A stretch of 21,660 nt of DNA from Eubacterium sp. UBA3279. GTDB lineage: Bacteria; Bacillota; Clostridia; Lachnospirales; Lachnospiraceae. This document shows, piece after piece, positions 1-7,933 of this stretch. The number at the start of each line of letters is the position of its first letter. The stretch's first letter is position 1. Made by a program: the position numbers and the translations under genes. The notes beneath the pieces are model-generated. The model ran no database searches and was not told the origin of the DNA. It worked only from the letters and a program-made list of their open reading frames with translations. Where the stretch lies: assembly GCA_002361775.1 (NCBI GenBank), contig DETV01000108.1, forward strand, positions 1 through 21,660, read 5' to 3'.

Positions 1-34
1 TTTTTGAGATAATCAACCATTTTTTAGATAAAAA

Positions 35-73
35 TTGGTGACACTTTAAGAAAACTTTCGCTTTTGTCACCAA
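35..73. repeat. Inverted repeat in non-coding DNA at the window start
   Basis: TTGGTGACA at 35-43 is matched exactly by TGTCACCAA at 65-73, with a 21-nt loop. Similar half-sites recur nearby: GGTGTCA near 131-137, TATCACC near 159-165, and GTTGAC (167-172) facing GTCAAC (183-188). No T-tract follows the 35-73 hairpin, so it does not look like a terminator. The first 314 bases contain no convincing gene and no good promoter. The true context lies upstream of the window, so function is unknown. Confidence 0.4.
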
Positions 74-307
74 ATTCAATGAAAAATCCTTGAAAAACAC
101 TGGAAAATCCTGTTTTAGAGGCGAAAAAGTGGTGTCATTTTTTCGAATATAACCATTTTATCACCAGTTGACATAATGTGACGTCAACCATAGGAGTGTT
201 TAAAAGCAAGATATCCCATTTCCTCAGAAGTTTTTTGTGGATAGGGGAGTTGTTGTATCTTTGAAGGTGTTAAAAGGATTTCTTTTTTCTTGTGATTTGT
301 ATTTCCG

Positions 308-359
308 TAATTGAAAAACCGGAACGGGGCTGTTTTTAAAACAGTTTCGTTCCGGTTTT
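308..359 (-). terminator. Intrinsic terminator of the tetR gene
   Basis: AAAACCGGAACG (315-326) pairs perfectly with CGTTCCGGTTTT (348-359), and an inner palindrome (330-344) extends the hairpin. Read on the minus strand, the stem is followed by a T-rich run, placing it about 15 nt downstream of the TetR stop codon. The T-rich 3' arm read on the plus strand means it could also act weakly in the other direction. Confidence 0.8.
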
Positions 360-373
360 GTAATGGTGTAATA

Positions 374-988
374 TTATTGAGTGGGTTTAACACGGTAGCC
401 TTCCAGTATTCCTTTTACCGTTTTGTATAAATGTGGCTTTAGTTCATCAAGTGGCACAGGTTGTTGATAGAGGATGGCATTGTAACTGGTGCCGCTGACA
501 ATTTCAAGGATCATATACATCATCAGTTCCGGGGAATTGTAGGTGTATTCTGCTTCATCCAGCATATTTCTCACAATTGTCAGTATTGACGGTGTTTCTT
601 TTCCGGGAGTGTAGATCAGGGAGTTTCTTACGAATCCCCAGCTCAGATGTTTGGAAATCAGGGAGACCAGATTATGGTTGGCGTCTAATTGATCCAGAAT
701 TTGATCTATAATGAAAAGAATCTGGTTTTCGAATTCGATAATTTCTGGATGCGCCTGAAGTTCCCGGTAAGCATTTTCAAATACCTGGCTGGCTTTGTGG
801 GCAATCAGATGATTGCGAATATCATATTTATCTTTGAAGTAAAGATAAAAGGTACCTTTGGCAACACCGGCGGTATCTACAATATCGGAGATGGAGGTTT
901 TTGAAAATCCATTATTAATAAATAGTGAGAAAGCGGATTCCAGAAGGGAGTCCCTTTTTTTTTGTTTGTTGTTATCTACTTTTCCCAT
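374..988 (-). CDS. TetR/AcrR-family transcriptional repressor
   Basis: A 204-aa TetR-family DNA-binding protein, predicted to repress the divergent MMPL operon. The N-terminal helix-turn-helix is clear at about residues 13-55 (TSISDIVDTAGVAKGTFYLYF, helix plus recognition helix), the classic TetR_N signature. The C-terminal two thirds is helical and would bind an unknown ligand. I chose ATG 988 because AAGGGG lies 10 nt upstream. An in-frame ATG at 1015 would add nine residues but has a poorer ribosome binding site. The gene is divergent from the transporter and separated from it by about 265 bp holding both promoters and three palindromes. Family assignment is secure. The ligand and the regulated genes are inferred from layout. 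Confidence 0.93.
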   Translation of the reverse strand: MGKVDNNKQKKRDSLLESAFSLFINNGFSKTSISDIVDTAGVAKGTFYLYFKDKYDIRNHLIAHKASQVFENAYRELQAHPEIIEFENQILFIIDQILDQLDANHNLVSLISKHLSWGFVRNSLIYTPGKETPSILTIVRNMLDEAEYTYNSPELMMYMILEIVSGTSYNAILYQQPVPLDELKPHLYKTVKGILEGYRVKPTQ

Positions 989-1065
989 GTCACATTTTCC
1001 CCTTGTATTTAACATATTTCCAACAGTAACTGTGTCTACAGCAAGTCATCCTGTAATCTTCATTT

Positions 1066-1095
1066 ATTATAGTAATGCATTTTGGGAAAAGTCAA
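1066..1095 (-). promoter_or_regulatory. Promoter of tetR
   Basis: Read on the minus strand: TTGACT (1095-1090), an 18-nt spacer, TATAAT (1071-1066). This would start transcription near 1059, about 70 nt before the chosen start codon. The nearest 13-bp palindrome (1147-1159) lies more than 50 bp upstream of the -35 box, so direct autorepression by promoter occlusion is not obvious. Confidence 0.65.
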
Positions 1096-1146
1096 ACGAA
1101 AATCCTGTAAGTTCTATACTTTCGCCGTAATGCACAAAAATAAAAA

Positions 1147-1226
1147 TGACTATTGGTCAAAATTTTACATTTTAAATATTGACTATTGGTCAGTTTTGAT
1201 ATATAACAATAAATGACCAGTAGTCA
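1147..1226. promoter_or_regulatory. Triple 13-bp palindromic operator, likely TetR binding sites
   Basis: TGACTATTGGTCA occurs identically at 1147-1159 and 1180-1192. A closely related inverted version, TGACCAGTAGTCA, is at 1214-1226. All share TGAC...GTCA ends with a 5-bp centre. Start-to-start spacings are 33 and 34 bp, close to three helical turns, so three repressor dimers would lie on one face of the DNA. The middle site contains most of the MMPL -35 box and the third covers the predicted start of transcription. Binding by the adjacent TetR protein is inferred. Confidence 0.85.
1179..1207 (+). promoter_or_regulatory. Promoter of the MMPL/heptad-protein operon
   Basis: TTGACT (1179-1184), a 17-nt spacer and TATAAC (1202-1207), predicting a start near 1214. 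The -35 box is embedded in the second palindrome and the start site in the third, an arrangement expected for repression by occlusion. Confidence 0.75.
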
Positions 1227-1254
1227 TAAACTATTTTTATAAGGAGGAGACATC

Positions 1255-3330
1255 ATGGAAAAATTGGGGAGGAAGATTGTAAAATTTCGGATTCCTATTT
1301 TCATTATCAGTATTTTGTTATTGATTCCGGCAACAATCGGTTATATCAATACCAGAGTCAATTACGATATCCTGTATTATTTGCCGGATGATATTGAGAC
1401 AATGAAAGGACAGGATATCCTGGTGGATGAATTTGGAACGGGCGCCTATTCCATGTTTCTGTGCGAAGGAATGGAGAATAAAGATGTGGCTGTGTTAAAG
1501 CAGAAGATTGAAGATGTGGAGCATGTAGCAAAGTTGGTATGGTATGACAGTTTTGCAGATATCAGTATCCCCATGGAAATGCTTCCGGAAAAAATAAGAA
1601 CTGCCTTTAATTCGGAAGATTCCACAATGATGTTTATTATTTTTGATACGACCACTTCAGCGGATGAGACAATGGATGCCATTGAAGATATCCGACACAT
1701 TGCAGGAAAGCAGTGCTTTCTGAGCGGTATGTCTGCAGTGGTAACAGATACAAAGAATCTGGCAGAATCGGAAGTGGCTATTTATGTAGTGATTGCAGTA
1801 GCCCTTTCCTGTATCGTATTGGCGCTGACCATGGAAACTTATCTGATTCCTGTGTTATTCCTGCTGAGTATTGGAATGGCAATTGTCTACAATATGGGAA
1901 CCAATGTACTGACAGGAGAAATTTCTTACATAACAAAAGCCTTAAGTGCAGTATTGCAGTTGGGTGTGACTATGGATTACTCCATTTTCCTGTGGCACAG
2001 TTATCAGGAAAAGAAAGAAGTATGTGCAGGCGATCATAAAGAAGCCATGGCGCAGGCAATTGCAGCAACGATCAAATCTGTGGTGGGAAGTTCTATTACC
2101 ACGATTGCAGGTTTCGTGGCATTGTGTTTTATGAGCTTTACCTTAGGTTTGGATCTGGGTGTTGTTATGACAAAAGGTGTTGTCTTTGGCGTGATCTGTT
2201 GTGTTACTGTCCTTCCTTCTATGATCATGATTTTTGATAAAGCATTAGAGAAGACAGCGCACCGCCAGTTGATACCGGATTTCCCGAAGGTATCTGACTT
2301 TGTGGTAAAACACCACATGATATTTGCAGTGGTATTTCTGCTTTTGTTTGTACCCTTTGCATATTTCCAGGCGAACACTTCTGTATATTACAATCTGGAT
2401 GCTACTTTGCCGAAGGATCTGGAAAGTATCCAGGCAAATACAAAACTTCAGGAAGAATATGATATGGGCGCGGCTCACATGATTCTGTTGGATAAAAATA
2501 TAGATGATAAACAGAAATATCAGATGATTTCGGAAATGGAAAAGGTTGATGGCGTAAAACAGGTATTGGGACTGGAAACTTTTGTGGGACCTACCATGCC
2601 GAAAAATATGATTCCGAAAGATGTTTTGGAAGTGTTGGAAAGTGACAACTATGAGCTGATGTTAATTATGAATGAATATCCTGTGGCGTCAGATCAGGTG
2701 AATCAGCAGATTGATAAATTAAATAAAGTATTGAAACAGTACGATCCGAAAGGAATGTTGGTGGGAGAAGCGCCGTGTACAAAAGATTTGATTGAAATTA
2801 CAGATCATGACTTTAAGGTGGTAAGCGCAGTATCCATCCTGGCAGTATTTTTCATTATTGTGTTTGTCTTTAAATCGATTTCTCTTCCGGTAATTTTGGT
2901 AATGGTAATCGAAGGGGCAATTTTCATCAACATGGGTATTCCTTATCTGACCGGATCTCAGCTTCCTTTCGTGGCATCTATTGTAATTGGAACGATTCAG
3001 TTGGGAGCTACTGTGGATTATGCAATTTTAATGACCAGCAGATATGAAAAAGAACGTGGCTCAGGAAAGAGCAAAAAAGAAGCAATTCAGATTGCACACC
3101 AGACCAGTATGCGCCCTGTTATGGTATCCGCATTCAGCTTTTTCGCAGCAACTTTTGGCGTAGGTATGTATTCAAAGATTGATATGATAAGTTCTCTGTG
3201 TCTTTTGATGGCCAGAGGAGCATTGATCAGTATGTGTGCAGTATTGCTGTTTTTACCTGCCATGTATTGGTTGTTTGACGGATTGATTTGTAAAACGAGT
3301 AAAAACTTTAAACAGAAAAACAGGAGGTAA
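1255..3330 (+). CDS. MMPL-family (RND superfamily) membrane transporter
   Basis: A 691-aa integral membrane protein of the MMPL/YdfJ type, a proton-driven exporter of hydrophobic or amphipathic molecules; the substrate is not predictable. It shows the RND duplication. An N-terminal TM segment (about 11-30) is followed by an outside loop and a TM bundle, then a second TM segment (about 352-371), a second loop and a second bundle. The two bundles carry GVTMDY (D241-Y242) and GATVDY (D588-Y589), which match the Asp-Tyr proton-relay pairs known from MmpL3-like proteins. AAGGAGGA (1241-1248) lies just ahead of the ATG. At 691 aa it is shorter than MMPL proteins that carry large extracellular inserts. 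The next gene begins 6 nt after the stop and encodes a secreted heptad-repeat protein, so the two probably work together. Confidence 0.93.
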   Translation: MEKLGRKIVKFRIPIFIISILLLIPATIGYINTRVNYDILYYLPDDIETMKGQDILVDEFGTGAYSMFLCEGMENKDVAVLKQKIEDVEHVAKLVWYDSFADISIPMEMLPEKIRTAFNSEDSTMMFIIFDTTTSADETMDAIEDIRHIAGKQCFLSGMSAVVTDTKNLAESEVAIYVVIAVALSCIVLALTMETYLIPVLFLLSIGMAIVYNMGTNVLTGEISYITKALSAVLQLGVTMDYSIFLWHSYQEKKEVCAGDHKEAMAQAIAATIKSVVGSSITTIAGFVALCFMSFTLGLDLGVVMTKGVVFGVICCVTVLPSMIMIFDKALEKTAHRQLIPDFPKVSDFVVKHHMIFAVVFLLLFVPFAYFQANTSVYYNLDATLPKDLESIQANTKLQEEYDMGAAHMILLDKNIDDKQKYQMISEMEKVDGVKQVLGLETFVGPTMPKNMIPKDVLEVLESDNYELMLIMNEYPVASDQVNQQIDKLNKVLKQYDPKGMLVGEAPCTKDLIEITDHDFKVVSAVSILAVFFIIVFVFKSISLPVILVMVIEGAIFINMGIPYLTGSQLPFVASIVIGTIQLGATVDYAILMTSRYEKERGSGKSKKEAIQIAHQTSMRPVMVSAFSFFAATFGVGMYSKIDMISSLCLLMARGALISMCAVLLFLPAMYWLFDGLICKTSKNFKQKNRR

Positions 3331-3336
3331 ATCATT

Positions 3337-5937
3337 ATGAAAAGAAAATATGTGCAGGCAATGATGGCGGGTACAGCAGTTTTGTTATCTATGACAGTTC
3401 CTGTAACCAGTGTGGCGGCAGCAGTTCCTGAAAAAGAGCAGACTGTTTATGTAAATGCAGATGAAAATGGAAATATACAGAATGTTATTGTAAGTAACTG
3501 GCTGAAAAATACAGAAAAAGAAACTTCCATTACAGATAAAAGCGATTTGAGCGACATTAAAAATGTGAAGGGCGAAGAGGGATTTACGCAAAACAGCGAT
3601 GGAACGATCACCTGGTCGGCAGGAGGAAATGACATATATTATCAGGGAAGTACCAGCAAGGAGCTTCCGGTGGCAGTGAAAATGACATATTTTCTGGATG
3701 GGAAGGAAATTCAGCCTTCACAACTGGCAGGAAAAAGCGGAAAGGTAAAAATTCGTATTGATTATGAAAATAAATCCAGTCAGACAGTAAAAATAAATGG
3801 AAAAGAAGAAAATATTTCCACTCCGTTTATGATGGCTACAGGAATGATTTTACCGACAGAGAAATTTGCCAATGTGCAGGTAACCAATGGAAAAGTGATG
3901 TCCGACGGTCAGAATGAGATTGTGATGGGAATTGGTTTTCCGGGACTGTCAGACAGTTTAAAACTTTCCGAAACGGAAGCAACAGAAAAAATAGAAATTC
4001 CGGACTATGTGGAAATTACTGCGGATGTTACGGATTTTTCACTTGCGCTTACCGCTACGGTGGCTACTACAGGTACTTTAAATGAGTTAGGACTGGATGA
4101 GATTGACAGCGTAGATGACTTGAAAGAAAGTATGGATAAATTGACAGATGCATCTACTGCTCTGGTAAAAGGCAGCGGTGAACTTGCGGATGGTATCGAA
4201 CAGTTAAATTCTTCTGCAGATGAATTTGTAAACGGCTTAAACAGCGCAGATAATGGCGCCGGACAGTTGAAAGCCGGAATTGATGCCATGAATTCCCAGA
4301 AAGGGCAGTTGGTTGACGGGGTAAATCAGCTGGCAGAGGGATTGCAGACATTCAAGACAGGAGCGCAGTCATTAAAGGACGGAGTAGCCTCCTATACAGA
4401 TGGGGCAAATCAGTTATTTGCAGGCGTCAATCAGGTGGATGAGGGCGCCAAAGCTCTGAAAAACGGAATAGATACCATGAATGAGAAAAAAGCAGAACTG
4501 GCTCAGGGTGTACAGGAATTGGAAAAGGGTACAGAAGATTTGAAAAAAGGCACAGAGACATTGGCTTCTAATCTGAAAACCTACACAGCAGGAACGGAAT
4601 CTATTTCCGGCGGTTTAAATGAGATGTACAGTAAAATGCAGGGATCTCTGGAGATTTTCTCCAAGCTTCCGGAAACTATGACAAAGTTAAAGGAAAATGT
4701 AACTGCTTTAAGTAAGGGAGCAGGAGAACTTGCCGCAGGAGCAGGTCAGGTGCAAGAGGGAGCTGACGCTATGAAAAATCAGCTTGATCAATTAAAGGGA
4801 GTTGTGGCGCAAACCCAGACACTTGTAACTCAGGCAAAAGATTTACTGAATGCTATTTCCTATCCGGATGCAGGAGCAATGTCTCAGGAGGCTACCAATC
4901 AGGCGCAGACAGCGGCAGCAGAAAAATTACAACAGCAAAAGAATAAAGTCAGCGCAGCGCTGGATACGGCAGGATTAACAGAAGATCAGAAAGCGGCAAT
5001 TCTGGCAAGTATGTCTGTGGATGCCAGTGATATTCAGATTAGTCTTTCTGATGATACGGCGGAAAAAAATGCTCCACAGTTGGAAACTATTAGCGGTGGA
5101 CTGGATAAGATTTCAGAAGCATTATCTCAGGTTCAGGTGGATGCGGAAGCTCTGGCAAAATTGGCAGACGGAGCATCGAAGACTCAGGCAGGAGCAGGAC
5201 AATTACAGAAAGCGCTGGGAGAAATGGGTGGAACCTTAAACGGAATGGGAGATATTCAGACTTCCGTGAATGCGTTGGCAGAGGGTGTGAAACAGTTAAA
5301 AGAGGGAAGTGAAAAACTTTGTTCCAATAATGAAGCTCTGAATCAGGGAGCAGCAGGTCTTGCACAGGGAGCAGGAAAATTAAACGCAGGAACAAAAGAG
5401 CTTCTCAAGGGAACAGAAACCCTTAGTGATGGTATTGGGCAGTTGGCAGCAGGAGCAGATACTCTCAGTAAAGGAACAGCACAACTGAAAGCGGGAGGAA
5501 ATACTCTGATTGCCAATAATTTTGCTTTGAACAGCGGAGCTTCTCAGCTGGCAGAAGGAAGTAAGACCTTACTGAATGGCGGATTGAAATTACAGTCCGG
5601 TGCAGGAACTCTCAGTAATGGAATTGGTCAGTTGGCTGACGGCGCAGGAGCTTTAAAAGAAGGTACCGGAAAACTGGCAGCCGGTGGAAAAACTTTGAAA
5701 GAGGGAACCACAAAGTTGGAAGATGGCGGTCATAAACTGGAAGACGGTATGAAGGAGTTTGATGAAGAAGGTATTCAGGAACTGGCAGATGTTATGAATG
5801 GCAGTCTTCAGGATGTGTTGGATCGTCTCCATGCAGTAGTTGATGCGGATAAAGAATATACGACATTTGACGGTTGGGATAAAGATATGGATGGCAGTGT
5901 GAAATTCCTTATTGAGACAGCGGGAATTGAATCATAA
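3337..5937 (+). CDS. Secreted LxxG heptad-repeat protein (YhgE/Pip-like repeat family)
   Basis: An 866-aa exported protein. Residues 1-29 form a signal peptide (basic start, hydrophobic core, then VAAA). Residues about 30-255 are a beta-rich domain of unknown family. From about 259 to 488, and again from about 588 to 805, the protein consists of X-X-X-Leu-X-X-Gly heptads (for example LADGIEQLNSSADEF, LAEGVKQLKEGSEKL), the repeat described for YhgE/Pip-type and some MMPL proteins. A Gln/Ala/Asp-rich, non-heptad segment (489-587) separates the two blocks, and 806-866 is a short acidic tail. There is no C-terminal TM segment, LPXTG motif or other obvious anchor. AGGAGGT (3322-3328) precedes the ATG, and the start is 6 nt after the MMPL stop. 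Bacillus MMPL proteins such as YdgH carry similar heptads internally, so this may be a detached partner domain. The role is inferred. Confidence 0.85.
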   Translation: MKRKYVQAMMAGTAVLLSMTVPVTSVAAAVPEKEQTVYVNADENGNIQNVIVSNWLKNTEKETSITDKSDLSDIKNVKGEEGFTQNSDGTITWSAGGNDIYYQGSTSKELPVAVKMTYFLDGKEIQPSQLAGKSGKVKIRIDYENKSSQTVKINGKEENISTPFMMATGMILPTEKFANVQVTNGKVMSDGQNEIVMGIGFPGLSDSLKLSETEATEKIEIPDYVEITADVTDFSLALTATVATTGTLNELGLDEIDSVDDLKESMDKLTDASTALVKGSGELADGIEQLNSSADEFVNGLNSADNGAGQLKAGIDAMNSQKGQLVDGVNQLAEGLQTFKTGAQSLKDGVASYTDGANQLFAGVNQVDEGAKALKNGIDTMNEKKAELAQGVQELEKGTEDLKKGTETLASNLKTYTAGTESISGGLNEMYSKMQGSLEIFSKLPETMTKLKENVTALSKGAGELAAGAGQVQEGADAMKNQLDQLKGVVAQTQTLVTQAKDLLNAISYPDAGAMSQEATNQAQTAAAEKLQQQKNKVSAALDTAGLTEDQKAAILASMSVDASDIQISLSDDTAEKNAPQLETISGGLDKISEALSQVQVDAEALAKLADGASKTQAGAGQLQKALGEMGGTLNGMGDIQTSVNALAEGVKQLKEGSEKLCSNNEALNQGAAGLAQGAGKLNAGTKELLKGTETLSDGIGQLAAGADTLSKGTAQLKAGGNTLIANNFALNSGASQLAEGSKTLLNGGLKLQSGAGTLSNGIGQLADGAGALKEGTGKLAAGGKTLKEGTTKLEDGGHKLEDGMKEFDEEGIQELADVMNGSLQDVLDRLHAVVDADKEYTTFDGWDKDMDGSVKFLIETAGIES

Positions 5938-5957
5938 GAATAGCATTTGAAAATAAG

Positions 5958-6007
5958 ATCAATCGCATCTGTCGGGGGAATCCCTGACAGATGCGATTGA
6001 TTTTTTT
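5958..6007 (+). terminator. Strong intrinsic terminator of the MMPL operon
   Basis: ATCAATCGCATCTGTC (5958-5973) pairs perfectly over 16 bp with 5986-6001. Extra G-C pairs lie inside the stem, there is a small loop, and a T-run continues through 6007. It ends the tetR-controlled operon and isolates the following gene. Confidence 0.93.
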
Positions 6008-6071
6008 GTGGGTGCGAGGTAAAATATGGGTACTGCGAAATAAGAAGAAAGAGATCAGAGGATATAGAAAA

Positions 6072-7229
6072 ATGATTACAGAAAGGTTATTTTACCAGGA
6101 CTCCTGGATGAAAGAATTTTCAGGCGAGGTGCTAGAATGCCGTCAGGAAAAACAGGGTTATCGGGTGAGACTGGACCGTACCGCATTTTATCCGGAGGGA
6201 GGCGGTCAGCCATATGATACCGGGTTTTTAAATGATATTCCTGTTTTACAGGTGCAGGAAATAGAGGGGGAGATCTGGCATTTTTTAGAAAAGCCAATGG
6301 AACCGGGGATGAAGGTGACAGGAAAAATTGACTGGGAAAGACGATTTGATCTGATGCAGCAGCATTCGGGTGAGCATATTGTCAGCGGTATGATTCATGA
6401 GAGGTATGGATACAATAATATTGGATTTCATATGGGACCGGAAACCATTACGATTGATTTTGACGGGGAAATTCCAGAGGAAGAGTTAAAAGAAATAGAA
6501 TATCAGGCAAACAAATATGTATGGGAGAATCATCCCATTGAGATTACATATCCCACGAAAGAAGGACGGGAAAAGCTGCCTTATCGGAGCAAGAAAGAAT
6601 TAACCGGAGAGGTTCGGATCGTCACCTGGCCGGGAGCGGATATGTGTGCCTGCTGCGGTGTTCATGTGAAAAATTCCGGAGAAATAGGACAAATTATGCT
6701 TCTTTCATCCCAGCGAGCAAAAGGGGGCGTGAGAATTGAAATGTTGTGTGGTATACGGGCGTTACAGCACAGCAATCAATTGAAAGAGCAAAATAGAAAG
6801 ATATCCAATCTGCTTTCTGCAAAATGGAAGGAGACTGCCCAGGCGGTGGAACGTCTTCAGGAGGAATACCAGAATACCCGTTTTCAACTGATAGGAATGG
6901 AATATGAGAAGATAGAGAGAATTACCAGGGAAAAAGCCGGACAGGGAGATCAGCTTTTGTTTGAACATCAGATGTCCGGGGAGAGCGGAAGGAAACTGGC
7001 GGCAGAGGTAATGGAAACCTGCGGAGGAAGATGCGGTGTATTTTGCGGTGATGACCAGAAGGGATATCGGTATGCGATAGGAGAAAAAAATGGAGATTTG
7101 AGAGAATTTGTGAAAAAAATGAATCAAAAACTTCAGGGAAGAGGCGGTGGAAAACCATTTTTTGTTCAGGGTTCTGTTCAGGCATCGGAAGAAGAAATCA
7201 GAAATTTTTTTGAAAATGGAGAAGAATAA
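6072..7229 (+). CDS. AlaX-type alanyl-tRNA editing protein with DHHA1 domain
   Basis: A 385-aa cytosolic hydrolase predicted to deacylate tRNA-Ala mischarged with serine or glycine. Residues about 1-90 resemble the start of the editing module (AFYPEGGGQPYDTG at 38-51). The zinc site is HSGEH (H98, H102) plus CxxxH in CACCGVH (C194, H198), followed by GGVRIEMLCG. A coiled-coil stretch (about 230-290) leads to a C-terminal DHHA1-like domain with GRGGGKPFFVQG. This is the long AlaX form, the editing half of AlaRS without the synthetase. I chose the ATG at 6072 over one at 5991 because the latter lies inside the upstream terminator, and AGAGGA sits 9 nt before 6072. The stop overlaps the next start (TAATG), so the pair is co-translated. 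Confidence 0.9.
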   Translation: MITERLFYQDSWMKEFSGEVLECRQEKQGYRVRLDRTAFYPEGGGQPYDTGFLNDIPVLQVQEIEGEIWHFLEKPMEPGMKVTGKIDWERRFDLMQQHSGEHIVSGMIHERYGYNNIGFHMGPETITIDFDGEIPEEELKEIEYQANKYVWENHPIEITYPTKEGREKLPYRSKKELTGEVRIVTWPGADMCACCGVHVKNSGEIGQIMLLSSQRAKGGVRIEMLCGIRALQHSNQLKEQNRKISNLLSAKWKETAQAVERLQEEYQNTRFQLIGMEYEKIERITREKAGQGDQLLFEHQMSGESGRKLAAEVMETCGGRCGVFCGDDQKGYRYAIGEKNGDLREFVKKMNQKLQGRGGGKPFFVQGSVQASEEEIRNFFENGEE

Positions 7230-7927
7230 TGGTCAAGGTACATGGGTTTAATAAACTGACATTGCTGGATTATCCGGGCAGACTGGCCTGTACGATTTTT
7301 CTGGGGCATTGTAATTTTCGCTGTCCTTTTTGTCATAATGCCGGATTGGTTCTTGAGCCGGAGAATGAACCGGTAATTCCCATAGAAGAAATCCTGGGTA
7401 CACTGAAAAAAAGAAAAGGGATTCTTGACGGAGTTTGTATTACAGGGGGAGAACCTACGGTACATAAGAAATTGCCGGAATTTATACAACAGATTAAAAA
7501 AATGGATTATTCTGTTAAACTTGATACCAACGGCACAAATCCACAGATGGTACAGGATATGGTGAAAGCAGGTCTGGTGGATTATGTGGCTATGGATATT
7601 AAAAATGCGCCGGATAAATATGGAGAAACAGCGGGGATTGCCCAGGTTGATCTGGAGGCGGTTAATGAAACAGTGGAATTTTTAAAATCTGGAAAGGTGG
7701 ATTATGAATTTCGTACCACAGTAACCCGGGAACTTCATAAAAAAGAAGATTTTTTGAAAATAAGAAAATGGCTTTCCGGCAGCAGGCGGTATTTTCTTCA
7801 GGCATATAAAGAATCAGAACAGGTGATTCATCCTGTATACAGCAGCTATTCCAGAGAACAACTGGAAAATTTCCGCCAATTACTGCTGGAAGAGATTTCA
7901 CAGGTTGAGATACGGGGAATTGACTGA
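7229..7927 (+). CDS. Radical SAM anaerobic ribonucleotide reductase activating protein (NrdG2-like)
   Basis: A 232-aa radical SAM protein. The [4Fe-4S]-binding CxxxCxxC motif is CNFRCPFC (C28, C32, C35), followed by the GGEPT loop (ITGGEPTVHK) expected for SAM binding. The opening, FNKLTLLDYPGRLACTIFLGHCNFRC, matches the NrdG2-type anaerobic ribonucleoside-triphosphate reductase activase family, related to pyruvate formate-lyase activases. These enzymes install a glycyl radical on an oxygen-sensitive partner, which fits an anaerobe. No glycyl radical enzyme or class III reductase is encoded in this window, so the partner is unknown. The start overlaps the AlaX stop by one base, with GGAGAAG upstream, so expression is coupled. 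Confidence 0.88.
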   Translation: MVKVHGFNKLTLLDYPGRLACTIFLGHCNFRCPFCHNAGLVLEPENEPVIPIEEILGTLKKRKGILDGVCITGGEPTVHKKLPEFIQQIKKMDYSVKLDTNGTNPQMVQDMVKAGLVDYVAMDIKNAPDKYGETAGIAQVDLEAVNETVEFLKSGKVDYEFRTTVTRELHKKEDFLKIRKWLSGSRRYFLQAYKESEQVIHPVYSSYSREQLENFRQLLLEEISQVEIRGID

Positions 7928-7933
7928 GGTATT

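Noticed and set aside
184..393. 69-aa minus-strand ORF overlapping the end of tetR
   Set aside because: It runs through the tetR terminator hairpin, has no family resemblance and no separate promoter.
5991..6071. N-terminal extension of the AlaX protein from the ATG at 5991
   Set aside because: That ATG lies in the 3' arm of a strong terminator and the extra 27 residues match nothing in the family.
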